The position numbers were made by a program, and so were the translations under genes. A model generated the notes under the pieces. It worked only from the letters and a program-made list of their open reading frames with translations, searched no databases and was not told the DNA's origin. Source: Edaphobacter sp. 4G125 (lineage in GTDB: Bacteria > Acidobacteriota > Terriglobia > Terriglobales > Acidobacteriaceae). Taken from it: a stretch of 64,000 bases of DNA. The stretch spans positions 2,539,501 to 2,603,500 of the forward strand of contig NZ_CP060393.1 of the NCBI RefSeq assembly GCF_014274685.1, read 5' to 3'. Below are positions 44,227 through 53,860 of this stretch, piece by piece. Each line of letters begins with the position of its first letter. The stretch's first letter is position 1.

Positions 44227-46203
44227 TTAGCTTCCAGAAGGCAGCGACGGAGCCGCGGGCTGCTTCTTCGAATAACGAATCGCTCCCGCCTCTTCGTACT
44301 TCTTCGTTACATTGCCAACGTAAACCTGGAAGATCTGCTCTCGCTGATCATTCAGAAGCTGCTCACGAGTCTGCTCAAAGTTTTTCGTGATCTCTTCAGC
44401 TGTTGGCTCCTGCTTATCAGTGACGGTCAGAACAATGCCCGCCCGCCCAAGATTTACAGGTCCGGAAACAGCACCTTTGTTCAAGGTGAATGCCACCGCA
44501 GCCGGACCGCTCATTGAACCGATTTCAGGAACCTGGGCGTCCCGTCCCACCATCTCGCTGGTCTTCACAGGGATCTTCATCTCCGCTGCTGCCTTCTTCA
44601 GGTCATTCAGTACCTTCGCGCGATCATCCAACTTGTTCAGCTGCGTATTCAAAAGCAACGGAATCTGCTGCTCACGATAATCATCGAGAATGTGTGGCTT
44701 GTAATCTGCAAAATTCGGTGCATGTGCTGCCTTGATGTCCTGAACCTGAAAGACCGCGTATCCGTCTCCCGTTGAAACTGAGGCAGGATCAGCGCCCTTC
44801 ACCACCGTGAAGGCCTGGGTCAACAGCGCCGAGCTGTCCGCCAGTCCTGCCACGACTCCATCCTTCGCAACGTAGTCGGTTGTAACCGCATGAAGACCGC
44901 GTGCTGCAGCTGCCTTCTCCATGCCATTCTTCTTGGCATCCGCTGCAAGCGCTGAAGCATAGGTCTGCTCTGCCGCTCCGACACGCTGCTGCTCAAGAAT
45001 GGGAACGATCTCACTCTTGACCTCAGCGATTGGGCGCAGGTGGGCAGTCTTCTTCTCCTCAACCTGCAGAATGTGATAACCGAACTGGGTCTTGATCACG
45101 TCTGACGTCTGTCCGGGGGCCAGCGAAAATGCAACCTTGTCGAACTCAGGAACCGTGCGCCCGCGGTCCAGCCAGCCAAGCTCTCCGCCCTGGGTCTTGC
45201 TGCCGGGGTCATCCGAATTCTTGGTCGCCAGATCAGCAAAATTCGCGCCGCCCTTGATCTGCTTAAGCAGATCCTCTGCCTTGGCCTTCGCCGCCGCGTC
45301 CGTCTTGCTGTCGGCCCCATTGGGAACAGAGATCAGGATGTGGCGGACCTTCACCTGCTCCTTCACCTGGAACTGCGACTGGTGCTGGTTATAGTACGCC
45401 TGAATATCGGCATCGCTTACCTGCGGTTTGCCGCCAGGAAGGTTCGATGCGTCGAACGAAACATACTGAATCTTGCGGGTCTCAGGAATCGCCGTCGCAT
45501 AACGCGCCTGGTTGTCCTTGAAGAACTTCTCCAGGTCCGCATCCGAAGGATTGATTGTCTTCCGCAGATCGTCTGCCGAGATGACCGCATAATCGAACTT
45601 CACCTTGGTTCCCTGCGTCCGGTATGCCTCTCGCACAGCCTGGTCCGAAACACTGACACCACCCGTAATCAGTGCTTGCAACCGCTGCAGCTCCATGTCG
45701 CTCTTCACCTGCGACTCGAAATCCGCACGACTCACTTGGAAGAAGTTCTGCACGAAGTTCATATAGGCGTCATCGCCGATGTACTTGCCGCCCGGGAAGA
45801 GGTACTGAGCAAAAGGCCCTGTCTCCAACTCGCGGCGCAGATCTGCATCTGTGACCTCTAAGTTCAGGCGGTCCGCCTCATGCTTCAATATCTGCCGCTG
45901 CACCAGAATCTGACCGGCCCGCTGCGACATATACGGCAGCAGGAACTCCGGAAGTCGCTGCTGCTGCAACTGCCGTGCCGCCAGCTGATTCACTTCGGTC
46001 ATCCTCACCGATGAGCTGTCAATTCCCAGCCGCCCCAGCAGACCGGGCTCACGCACCACGGCGAAGGTATTGGCATCATTGACTGAAGAGTTGTCAAAGA
46101 CACCAGGGACAAGCGTAATCACCATCGTGATAATCGCAAAACCGATAATGACCGCAAAGAGGATCTTTGTAATGCGGTTGTCCTGCTGCAGAATACGAAT
46201 CAT
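44227..46203 (-). CDS. Membrane-anchored peptidyl-prolyl isomerase/chaperone (PpiD/SurA-like)
   Basis: This 658-residue protein has one N-terminal membrane helix (about 12-33) and the bulk in the periplasm. A SurA N-type chaperone domain (about 55-240) is followed by a parvulin isomerase domain (about 290-385; VKVRHILISVPNGADSKTDAAAK, GGELGWLDRGRTVPEFDKVAF, TQFGYHILQV) and a second, PpiD-like C-terminal region. The layout matches PpiD, which assists folding of proteins leaving the Sec translocon. The C-terminus ends in a Pro/Ser tail. Confidence 0.9.
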   Translation of the reverse strand: MIRILQQDNRITKILFAVIIGFAIITMVITLVPGVFDNSSVNDANTFAVVREPGLLGRLGIDSSSVRMTEVNQLAARQLQQQRLPEFLLPYMSQRAGQILVQRQILKHEADRLNLEVTDADLRRELETGPFAQYLFPGGKYIGDDAYMNFVQNFFQVSRADFESQVKSDMELQRLQALITGGVSVSDQAVREAYRTQGTKVKFDYAVISADDLRKTINPSDADLEKFFKDNQARYATAIPETRKIQYVSFDASNLPGGKPQVSDADIQAYYNQHQSQFQVKEQVKVRHILISVPNGADSKTDAAAKAKAEDLLKQIKGGANFADLATKNSDDPGSKTQGGELGWLDRGRTVPEFDKVAFSLAPGQTSDVIKTQFGYHILQVEEKKTAHLRPIAEVKSEIVPILEQQRVGAAEQTYASALAADAKKNGMEKAAAARGLHAVTTDYVAKDGVVAGLADSSALLTQAFTVVKGADPASVSTGDGYAVFQVQDIKAAHAPNFADYKPHILDDYREQQIPLLLNTQLNKLDDRAKVLNDLKKAAAEMKIPVKTSEMVGRDAQVPEIGSMSGPAAVAFTLNKGAVSGPVNLGRAGIVLTVTDKQEPTAEEITKNFEQTREQLLNDQREQIFQVYVGNVTKKYEEAGAIRYSKKQPAAPSLPSGS

Positions 46204-46779
46204 GCTTGACTGAAGACCTTCACTTCAAAAAACGCCACCGTTTAGGACGATGGGCGGGTGCCCGGGATTTGCGGAACCATGTACAGCCACAGGAACTGCA
46301 CTGGATGCAGGGCAAGCTACGAGTATAAATCACCTGACAGGACAGATGCTTCCCTTGCACCATCGAAAAACCTGTCAAGGCCCCTGAATTCATAACTGCA
46401 ACAAATCAAAGCTCCTCAAGCCCATTCAAGAATGCGGATTCATCGTCCCCGATTGATAAACTGGAAGTAGTAGCCAAAACCCTTTAGCTTTCGCTGATCT
46501 GTTCTTCTTCCAAATATCTTGTTCGCACTGGCCATTTCTTAATCGTGGGTGGTGGCCCATTCATGGAGCGTAGCGACACGTGCGGAAAGGCAATTCGTGT
46601 GCTAGCTGGTTCGTTAAGGGCATGGCTTCAGCCATGCCGAAAAGTCTCACCAATAAAGCGGCTTCAGCCGCTGAGGTCATCCCCTGAAGTACAGGCCTAA
46701 GCTAAATATTTCGAATACTTTGCACACAAATGACGGAGGGGCTGAGTTCGAGTGAAGGCCCGGGCTCCGGACCTTTCAC
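46204..46779. other. Intergenic region of 576 bases
   Basis: This gap separates the BON/glycine-zipper gene's 3' end from the foldase start. It holds one family A repeat (46613-46675) and, next to the 3' end, an imperfect GC-rich hairpin (about 46750-46781, AGTGAAGG / CCTTTCACT with wobble pairs) that may end the BON gene transcript. The rest presumably carries the foldase promoter. I see no gene, tRNA or riboswitch in it. Confidence 0.6.
46613..46675 (+). repeat. Dispersed palindromic repeat family A
   Basis: Begins GTTAAGGGCATGGCTTCAG with the perfect palindrome GGCATGGCTTCAGCCATGCC (6-base arms around CTTCAG-type centre) and ends with GCGGCTTCAGCCGCTGAG. Confidence 0.75.
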
Positions 46780-48024
46780 TTAGCGATAGTAACGGGGATA
46801 GTAGTACGGGTACGGATAAGGGTAGTAAGCAGGTCCGTAGTAGTAGGGTGGCGGAGGCGGAGGAGGTGGATATGCATACCGCCTTCTCATTCCCTGAGGG
46901 CCTCCCGGAGCGGGAGGAAGTCCGGCGCCAAGCCGATCCAATTCGGCCTGCGAGACCGTCTGCAACGCCGCCTGTTGGCTAAGCCGGAAACTCACAATCG
47001 CCTCTGCGGGTACTGTGGCGTCTCCCTGATGCGAAGCTGAAGAGGCTCCGAGCCCGACGATCGCACCGATGACGGCTCCAAGCGCTGCTCCCGGCCCACC
47101 ACCCGCGACCGCTCCAATCGCCGCGCCGGTTGCACCCAGTCCGGCAGTCGCTCCTACCGTGTTGCCGGTCTTGTCATATCCCTGATGCGACCACGACTCT
47201 GTGGCCAACGGATAAGGACGCCCTTCCAGGACCACCTGGTTGAGCTCAAGAGCGATGATTCCGCGTCCTCGGAAGTCGCCGCTGGGCTGGCTTTCGGAAA
47301 CGCGCCCTTGCACCATCGCTCCACGCGGAATCGCAACCATGCCGTTTGCGAGCACATCGTTCAACACGACGCCGTCAAAGGGAGTTCCAGGCTGCGTGTG
47401 ACGATTGTCCATCGCCTGATTAATGCGAATCCGGATCATTGAGCCCGCAGGAACAATCACAGATTGCCCTGCCTGCTGTTGCACCCGATAAGGCTGTCTG
47501 GGTTGCTGCGCTGTGGGATAAGGATAATTAGGATATCCCTGCGATTGCTCGATCGGAGCAGGAGCACCTCTCGGCGCAGGAGGTATCGGAGCGCCCTGCG
47601 GCTGCGGCGGAGCCTGAGGCTCAGGAGCGCCCTGTGCCATCGAACCATCCATCGGTTGGTTCTGGTCCATGGCGTCATCGGCAGTGTCCTCCGGTGGCTG
47701 CGAGACACCCGTAGTCGGCGCTGGGGTCCCAATCACAAGCTCATCGACGACCTTCTTAACTCCGGGAGTATTCGCAACCGCCTGCTCGGCCTTGCTTCTC
47801 AGGGCTTCGGAAGCTACAGAACCGCTCAGGGTCACCGTGCCATAGACGGTCGAAGAACCGATGGCCTGATCCGCCAACTCCGGCACCCCAGCCAGAGACT
47901 TCAAAACATCTGCTTCGACCTGGGCATCGGAGACAGTTTTTTGCTGGGGATAGCCCGTCGCCGTCAAACCCACAGCAACGACCGCCACACCAAACCATCT
48001 CCAGAAAATACTGCGCTGATTCAT
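46780..48024 (-). CDS. BON-domain protein with beta domain and glycine zipper, exported
   Basis: The start is at 48024, with GGAGGAAGC directly upstream; this gives 414 residues. A signal peptide (MNQRSIFWRW...) is followed by a BON domain (about 30-100, DVLKSLAGVPEL, GTVTLSGSVASEALRSKAEQA), a Pro/Gln/Ala-rich linker, and a beta-rich domain (about 180-270, VPAGSMIRIRINQAMDNRHTQ, NGMVAIPRGAMVQGRV). After it come a glycine zipper (GAAIGAVAGGGPGAALGA) and a Pro/Tyr-rich tail. The beta domain plus zipper is paralogous to the protein at 58187-59125. BON domains bind phospholipid or outer-membrane surfaces, so an envelope role is likely. Confidence 0.8.
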   Translation of the reverse strand: MNQRSIFWRWFGVAVVAVGLTATGYPQQKTVSDAQVEADVLKSLAGVPELADQAIGSSTVYGTVTLSGSVASEALRSKAEQAVANTPGVKKVVDELVIGTPAPTTGVSQPPEDTADDAMDQNQPMDGSMAQGAPEPQAPPQPQGAPIPPAPRGAPAPIEQSQGYPNYPYPTAQQPRQPYRVQQQAGQSVIVPAGSMIRIRINQAMDNRHTQPGTPFDGVVLNDVLANGMVAIPRGAMVQGRVSESQPSGDFRGRGIIALELNQVVLEGRPYPLATESWSHQGYDKTGNTVGATAGLGATGAAIGAVAGGGPGAALGAVIGAIVGLGASSASHQGDATVPAEAIVSFRLSQQAALQTVSQAELDRLGAGLPPAPGGPQGMRRRYAYPPPPPPPPYYYGPAYYPYPYPYYYPRYYR

Positions 48025-48116
48025 GCTTCCTCCAGCAAAACTTCTCACCCTAATCAAACGTATTTCTGGTCAAAAAGTTACGCTGCGGCCCAGACAGATA
48101 AGTCTAAACCTGAGAA

Positions 48117-49160
48117 TCAGTTTCGGATTCCGTCCATCACCTGCTCCACAGCCGCCCGTTCTGGGCCGGTCAATGGCAGCAGAGGAAGCCGAGGGCGTCC
48201 GCCAAAATATCCATTGAGATCAGAGGCATAGCGGATTCCGGGAACTCCAAGCTCGACCTCAACCTGGGCAATTGCCGAAGTGATTCTAAGCTGCTTCTCA
48301 TCCGCAAGAGGCTGATCATCGTCCTTCCAGGCCGCATAGACCTCATACGACGCCTGAGGAGCTGCAGCCGCAAACGCGGGCATAACCCCAACAGCCCCGG
48401 CCCGAAGCCCCGCCAACATACCCGCCGAGCTGGCTGCAACCACCTGGAACCCTACCGCTTTAGTACGAGTCTTGATCGCTGGCCGTGGCGGAGCGGTTGC
48501 TACGGCTGCGCCGCCACCGAGGCTTTCTGCGGCAACAAAGGTCGCGGCACCCGCCTGCTCCTTGACCGCGAGCATGCGCCTCGTAACCGCAGCAAAGACG
48601 GTCGTCACTATAGCTTCACGCTTCACAGTCGAAGTCGCAGCGCGAACCTGTTCGATCCGTGCAACAGAAGTATCCCCATCGAACAGGCCGATCACATTGG
48701 AGTGTGAAGAAAGCTCAGCGACAGCTTCGGCTGCAAGCGAAGCCAACGAAGCCGAATCAAGAATCACCGGAATCGGAGAACGGTCCGCCACCGCCTGGAA
48801 GAAGGTCACTGTCTCGCGTAGCTGTCCCTCGCCCAACAACGCTGGCCGCTTCACTAGAACTGCATCATAACCAGCAGTTGCGACAAACCCAACGAGATCC
48901 AGCGCAGTCGCAACGCTGCCACACGCGATGCCAGCGATCATCACCTTCGTCTCGCCAGCTGCTCCGAGAGCTGTCGCTAACGTCTCACGGGTCTCGACAT
49001 CCGATAGCGTCTCCGGCTCGCCGATCGAGCTCAGCACCACCATGCCCGCGGCCGGAGTGCGAGAGTAGCGATCCACATTATGCTCGAGCTTGCGCAGGTT
49101 CAGCTTGCCATCCGGATAAAACGGAGTCGTCAGCGGAATATGAACGCCTTCCAGCAGCAT
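48117..49160 (-). CDS. DapA-fold (dihydrodipicolinate synthase family) protein lacking catalytic residues
   Basis: The 347 residues follow the class I aldolase barrel of DapA (GVHIPLTTPFYPDGKLNLRKLEHNV at the start, GYFGGRPRLPLLPLTGPE at the end). Key residues are replaced: the Schiff-base lysine is Phe160 (VIGLFDGD where DapA has IIGIKEA), the catalytic tyrosine is Asp135 (PVILDSAS for ILYNVPS), and the GTTGE threonines read SSIGE. An Ala/Gly/Pro-rich insertion occurs around 215-235. It can hardly be a lysine-biosynthesis enzyme and may be a binding protein or carry new chemistry. It ends the carA-carB block, starting two bases after the carB stop. Confidence 0.8.
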   Translation of the reverse strand: MLLEGVHIPLTTPFYPDGKLNLRKLEHNVDRYSRTPAAGMVVLSSIGEPETLSDVETRETLATALGAAGETKVMIAGIACGSVATALDLVGFVATAGYDAVLVKRPALLGEGQLRETVTFFQAVADRSPIPVILDSASLASLAAEAVAELSSHSNVIGLFDGDTSVARIEQVRAATSTVKREAIVTTVFAAVTRRMLAVKEQAGAATFVAAESLGGGAAVATAPPRPAIKTRTKAVGFQVVAASSAGMLAGLRAGAVGVMPAFAAAAPQASYEVYAAWKDDDQPLADEKQLRITSAIAQVEVELGVPGIRYASDLNGYFGGRPRLPLLPLTGPERAAVEQVMDGIRN

Positions 49161-49162
49161 GG

Positions 49163-52100
49163 CTAGTTCCTTTCTCCACGGTCAGCATGAAGAGCCTGCA
49201 AGGCAAAGACGCTCAGCGTTCCGCGCTGAAGGGCCGAGATGCCCTCAGCCGCAGCACGGGCAGCGGCCAGCGTCGTAATGGTCGGGATTCTCCCCTGCAC
49301 TGCCGCTCTCCGGATCGCCTTCTCGTCGAAGAAAGTGTCCTGCCCGCGCGGTGTATTGATGATCATCTGAATTCGTCCACCCTTGATCAGGTCGACGACA
49401 TTGGGTCGTCCTTCTTTTACCTTGTAGACCCGCTCCGGCTGCAACCCTGCGGCTTCGAGCACCTCGGCGGTTCCATGAGTCGCCACCAGATGGAAGCCCA
49501 TCTCGACAAACTGCCGGGCAAGAGTGACAACGCCCTTCTTGTCGTGATCGTTGACGCTCAGGAAGACGGTCCCCTTCAACGGAAGATGTTGGCCAGCAGC
49601 GATCTGGGCCTTGGCGAAAGCTTCTCCGAAGTTGTCCGCAACCCCCATGACCTCGCCGGTGGAACGCATCTCCGGCCCCAGTACCGGGTCAACTCCCTGG
49701 AACTTGCCCCACGGGAAGACCGGCGATTTGACGAAGAAGTGTTCGCCAGTGCCGAGATCCTTGCCCGAAGCAACCTGCTCCGGTAGCAGCTGCTTGAGCT
49801 TCTGACCGACCATGATGCGCGAAGCGATCTTCGCCAATGGAATTCCAGTCGCCTTCGAAACATACGGCACGGTTCGCGAGGCACGCGGATTGACCTCGAT
49901 CACATAAACCTTGCCACGTTGGATCGCAAACTGAATGTTGACCAGACCGCGAACCTCAAGCGCCTTGGCCAACTTACGGGTATAGTCACGAATCGTCTCC
50001 AGGACTTCGGGCGCAAGATCCACCGCGGGAAGAACACAGGAGGAGTCTCCAGAGTGAATACCAGCCTCTTCGATGTGTTCCATGATGCCCGCAATCACGA
50101 CATCATCTCCATCGCACAATGCATCGACGTCAACCTCGGTCGTATCTTCGAGGAAGTGGTCAATGAGAACCGGGCGTTCCTGCGAGTACTCAATTGCAGT
50201 CGTCATGTAACGCACGACATCGGCATCATCATAGGCGATAACCATCGCACGACCACCGAGCACATAGGAAGGCCGCACCAGCACGGGATATCCAACACGG
50301 TTGGCTCCAGCAACTGCCTCTCCGACGCTGGTCGCCATGGCGCCCTGAGGCTGAGGAATTCCAAGATCCTCGATCAACTTTCCGAAGCGTTTGCGATCTT
50401 CCGCAAGGTCAATCGACTCTGGCGAGGTCCCGATGATCGGCACGCCAGCCTTCTTCAAAGGCAGCGAAAGATTCAACGGCGTCTGGCCACCAAACTGCAC
50501 GATCATCCCAATCTCTGCGCCGGAAGTTGCCTCGTGTTCATAGACCGAAAGGACATCCTCAAGCGTCAGCGGCTCAAAGTACAGGCGGTCGCTGGTGTCG
50601 TAATCAGTCGAAACAGTCTCGGGATTGCAGTTGACCATGATGGTCTCATAGCCGTCTTCACGCAATGCGAAGGCTGCGTGACAGCAGCAGTAGTCGAACT
50701 CAATTCCTTGCCCGATGCGATTGGGTCCACTCCCCAGGATGATGATCTTCTTCTTCGAGGTTGGAGTAGCTTCATCCTCTTCGTCATAGCAGCTATAGAG
50801 ATACGGTGTAAAACTCTCGAACTCCGCGGCGCAGGTATCGACCAGCTTGTAAACCGGCATTACTCCCAGCTTCCGGCGCAGCTCACGCACCTTTGTCGTT
50901 CCTTCTGCTCCGGTAAGCCCCCAGACCGCGGCGAGACGCTCGTCCGAGATGCCCATGCGTTTCGCAGTACGAAGCTGATCTGCCGTAACCTGATCGAAGC
51001 TCACCCTACCAATTGCTTTGATCTCATCGGTGATCTGCTTGATCTGGTGCAAAAACCACGGATCCATCGTGGTGATGCGAGCGACTTCGCGCACAGTCAT
51101 TCCGCGCTCGAAGGCATAGCGAATGTAGGCGAGACGCTCCGGATGCGGTGTAACTAGGCGCTGCGTCAGGCGACGCGGCTCGATGTCGTCGGCAGTGGCT
51201 TTCTTGCCGGTCTCGAGCGAGCGAACAGCCTTCATCATGGCTTCTTTGAAGGTACGGCCGATAGCCATGACCTCACCGACAGACTTCATCTGGGGCCCTA
51301 GTGTCTCATCAGCTCCAGGGAACTTCTCAAACTGCCACTTCGGAATCTTCACCACCACGTAGTCGATGGTCGGCTCGAAGCAGGCAGGCGTCGCCTTGGT
51401 AATGTCGTTCTGAATCTCATCGAGCGTGTAACCAACAGCGAGCCGAGCCGCGATCTTCGCAATGGGAAAGCCCGTAGCCTTTGAAGCAAGTGCAGAAGAG
51501 CGCGAGACGCGTGGGTTCATCTCGATAACCGTCATGCGGCCGGTCAGAGGATTGACCGCGAACTGCACGTTGCTTCCGCCAGTCTCGACACCGATCTCGC
51601 GGATGACGTTGATCGCCGCGTTACGCATCACCTGATATTCGCGATCCGTGAGTGTCTGGGCGGGGGCGACGGTAATGGAGTCACCCGTGTGAACTCCCAT
51701 TGGATCGAAGTTCTCGATCGAGCAGATGATGATGACGTTGTCCTTGAGATCGCGAACAACCTCAAGTTCATACTCCTTCCAACCGAGTACACTCTCCTCA
51801 ATCAAACACTCATGAACTGGACTCAGATCGAGGCCGCGAGTGAGGATCTCGGTCATCTCTTCGCGGTTGTAGGCAATGCCGCCGCCGGAGCCGCCGAGCG
51901 TAAAGCTGGGGCGAATGACCGCAGGGAAACCAATCTTGGCGGTGAACTCGAGTCCAGCGCTCACAGTGTTCACAAGCTGCGACTTCGGCATATCGAGGCC
52001 GATCTTGTTCATCGCATCCTTGAACAGCAGACGGTCCTCAGCCTTCTTGATGGCTTCGAGTTTGGCGCCGATCAGCTCTACGCCGTGCTTTTCGAGAAAG

Positions 52101-52441
52101 CCGGAGTCGGCGAGATCGACTGCAAGGTTCAAGGCAGTCTGTCCGCCAACCGTGGGCAGAACAGCAAACTTGCCCGAACCGGGCTGCATCATCTCGGATT
52201 CGATGCGGATGATCTCCTCAAGATATGCCGCGCTCAAAGGCTCAATGTACGTGCGGTCGGCTACTTCAGGATCGGTCATGATGGATGCCGGGTTCGAATT
52301 GATCAGAACGACTTCATACCCTTCGGCTTTAAGTGCCTTACAGGCCTGGGTGCCGGAATAGTCGAACTCTGCCGACTGACCAATGACGATCGGCCCGGAG
52401 CCGATCACAAGAATCTTCGCGATGTCATTTCTACGTGGCAT
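49163..52441 (-). CDS. carB: Carbamoyl-phosphate synthase large subunit
   Basis: This 1092-residue enzyme makes carbamoyl phosphate from ammonia (delivered by CarA), bicarbonate and two ATP, for pyrimidine and arginine synthesis. Two homologous halves are visible, each with a biotin-carboxylase-like N domain and ATP-grasp ([68 protein letters not shown]). A C-terminal MGS-like allosteric domain follows (about 950-1080, [14 protein letters not shown]). Length is normal. It follows carA after 85 bases that hold a stem-loop. Confidence 0.96.
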   Translation of the reverse strand: MPRRNDIAKILVIGSGPIVIGQSAEFDYSGTQACKALKAEGYEVVLINSNPASIMTDPEVADRTYIEPLSAAYLEEIIRIESEMMQPGSGKFAVLPTVGGQTALNLAVDLADSGFLEKHGVELIGAKLEAIKKAEDRLLFKDAMNKIGLDMPKSQLVNTVSAGLEFTAKIGFPAVIRPSFTLGGSGGGIAYNREEMTEILTRGLDLSPVHECLIEESVLGWKEYELEVVRDLKDNVIIICSIENFDPMGVHTGDSITVAPAQTLTDREYQVMRNAAINVIREIGVETGGSNVQFAVNPLTGRMTVIEMNPRVSRSSALASKATGFPIAKIAARLAVGYTLDEIQNDITKATPACFEPTIDYVVVKIPKWQFEKFPGADETLGPQMKSVGEVMAIGRTFKEAMMKAVRSLETGKKATADDIEPRRLTQRLVTPHPERLAYIRYAFERGMTVREVARITTMDPWFLHQIKQITDEIKAIGRVSFDQVTADQLRTAKRMGISDERLAAVWGLTGAEGTTKVRELRRKLGVMPVYKLVDTCAAEFESFTPYLYSCYDEEDEATPTSKKKIIILGSGPNRIGQGIEFDYCCCHAAFALREDGYETIMVNCNPETVSTDYDTSDRLYFEPLTLEDVLSVYEHEATSGAEIGMIVQFGGQTPLNLSLPLKKAGVPIIGTSPESIDLAEDRKRFGKLIEDLGIPQPQGAMATSVGEAVAGANRVGYPVLVRPSYVLGGRAMVIAYDDADVVRYMTTAIEYSQERPVLIDHFLEDTTEVDVDALCDGDDVVIAGIMEHIEEAGIHSGDSSCVLPAVDLAPEVLETIRDYTRKLAKALEVRGLVNIQFAIQRGKVYVIEVNPRASRTVPYVSKATGIPLAKIASRIMVGQKLKQLLPEQVASGKDLGTGEHFFVKSPVFPWGKFQGVDPVLGPEMRSTGEVMGVADNFGEAFAKAQIAAGQHLPLKGTVFLSVNDHDKKGVVTLARQFVEMGFHLVATHGTAEVLEAAGLQPERVYKVKEGRPNVVDLIKGGRIQMIINTPRGQDTFFDEKAIRRAAVQGRIPTITTLAAARAAAEGISALQRGTLSVFALQALHADRGERN

Positions 52442-52479
52442 CTTTACGTCTTTCTTGTTGCTGAATCCTACTGGCGTTT

Positions 52480-52506
52480 CAAAGGGCGCTTGCTTCGCGC
52501 CCTTTG
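52480..52506 (-). promoter_or_regulatory. Stem-loop between carA and carB
   Basis: Perfect arms CAAAGGGCGC / GCGCCCTTTG with a 7-base loop lie in the 85-base gap between carA and carB. No T-run follows, so an mRNA-processing or partial attenuation signal is more likely than a full terminator. Confidence 0.55.
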
Positions 52507-52526
52507 TCTAATGCCTGAAACCAAAA

Positions 52527-53660
52527 TTACTTCTTCCACTCTTCCATCATCTTGCGGAAGTCCTGGAAGAGATAGTGAGAGTCATGCGGCCCGGGGCTGG
52601 CCTCGGGATGATACTGGACGCTGAACATCGGATCGGTTTTATGGCGAAGGCCGGCGAGCGTCTGATCGTTAAGGTTCGTGTGAGTCTTCTCAACGTTCTC
52701 GGGCAGCGAATCGGGATCGACATTGAAATTGTGGTTCTGCGCCGTGATCTCGACCTTACCCGTCCGATGATTCATGATCGGGTGATTGCCGCCATGGTGG
52801 CCAAACTTCAGCTTGTAGGTCTTCCCGCCAAGTGCGAGGCCAAAGATCTGATGGCCGAGGCAGATTCCAAAGATAGGCTTCTTCCCCTGCAGCTTCTTCA
52901 CGTTCTCAATTGCATAGTCGAGTGGCTCGGGATCGCCGGGGCCGTTCGAAAAGAAGACACCATCGGGGTTGAGCGCGAGTACTTCCTCGGCTGGCGTTCT
53001 GGCTGGAACCACCGTAATGTCGATGTTTTCGCGCGCCAGCATACGCAAAATGTTTTGTTTGATGCCGAAGTCGTAGGCGACCACATGCAGCGTATCGCCT
53101 TCAACAGCAGGCTTCAGCAACGGATCGCCGGTCTGGTTCTTCGGTTCGGTCGCATCCCACTTGTAGGGTTCCTTCGTGGTAACAACACTCGCAAGATCTG
53201 TCCCGTCCATTTTGGGGATAGAGCGGGCCTTCGCGACGAGCGCGTCTACGTCCAAATTGTCGCCGCTGGCGATGACACCACGCATCACTCCGTTCGCGCG
53301 AAGGTGACGCACGATAGCGCGGGTGTCGACCTCAGCGATGACAGGAACGCCATATCGCTCAAGATATTCATCAGCGACCTGGGTAGATCGCCAGTTAGAG
53401 CTGACTGGAGAAAATTCGCGTGTAACCAGCCCTTCAATAAAGGGTTTTCTCGACTCTGCATCGTGGGGTGTAGTCCCGTAGTTGCCGATGTGAGGATTGG
53501 TCAAAACGACGATCTGGCCGGCGTAGGAAGGATCGGTAAAAATCTCCTGGTAGCCAGTGAGTGATGTATTGAAGACCACTTCGCCAGAGCATTCCGCTCT
53601 TGCGCCAAAGCTTTTGCCGCGAAAGATACGCCCGTCTTCGAGCGCCAAGATTGCCTGCAT
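52527..53660 (-). CDS. carA: Carbamoyl-phosphate synthase small (glutaminase) subunit
   Basis: This 377-residue protein has an N-terminal CarA domain ([34 protein letters not shown]) and a class I glutamine amidotransferase domain. The catalytic Cys is in [12 protein letters not shown], and the His-Glu pair in [13 protein letters not shown]. It releases ammonia from glutamine and tunnels it to CarB. It precedes carB on the same strand. The 200 bases between carA and the zwf stop presumably hold its promoter; I see no clear pyrimidine attenuator there. Confidence 0.96.
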   Translation of the reverse strand: MQAILALEDGRIFRGKSFGARAECSGEVVFNTSLTGYQEIFTDPSYAGQIVVLTNPHIGNYGTTPHDAESRKPFIEGLVTREFSPVSSNWRSTQVADEYLERYGVPVIAEVDTRAIVRHLRANGVMRGVIASGDNLDVDALVAKARSIPKMDGTDLASVVTTKEPYKWDATEPKNQTGDPLLKPAVEGDTLHVVAYDFGIKQNILRMLARENIDITVVPARTPAEEVLALNPDGVFFSNGPGDPEPLDYAIENVKKLQGKKPIFGICLGHQIFGLALGGKTYKLKFGHHGGNHPIMNHRTGKVEITAQNHNFNVDPDSLPENVEKTHTNLNDQTLAGLRHKTDPMFSVQYHPEASPGPHDSHYLFQDFRKMMEEWKK

Positions 53661-53860
53661 TGCCTCTCCGAGGAGTGGATTTAATAGATTCTAACAGCAA
53701 CCTCGGGTGCTCTGCTGAGCGATTGCGCGATGTACGGACACACTCCCCTCTTCAACCACTTCTCCGCGCCCAAAAGTATGCAAAATATTTAGACGACGGA
53801 GCTTAGCAACACACCGTTCACGGCGCAAATCCCGCGGATTCGCAAGGCTTGTCCCCTGAA

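Noticed and set aside
46752..46982. A 76-codon plus-strand frame over the 3' end of the BON/glycine-zipper gene
   Set aside because: It is antisense to the Pro/Tyr-rich tail, whose repetitive codons create the open frame.
48117..49160. Naming this gene dapA
   Set aside because: The Schiff-base lysine and active-site tyrosine are absent, so dihydrodipicolinate synthase activity is not expected.
49919..51157. A 412-codon open frame on the plus strand opposite carB, with another of 311 codons at 51689-52624 and 329 codons opposite carA at 52575-53564
   Set aside because: They lie entirely antisense to unmistakable carA/carB sequence. They show no domain, and follow from the codon bias of the real genes. 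The same applies to 24592-25467, 31722-32498 and 60451-61425.
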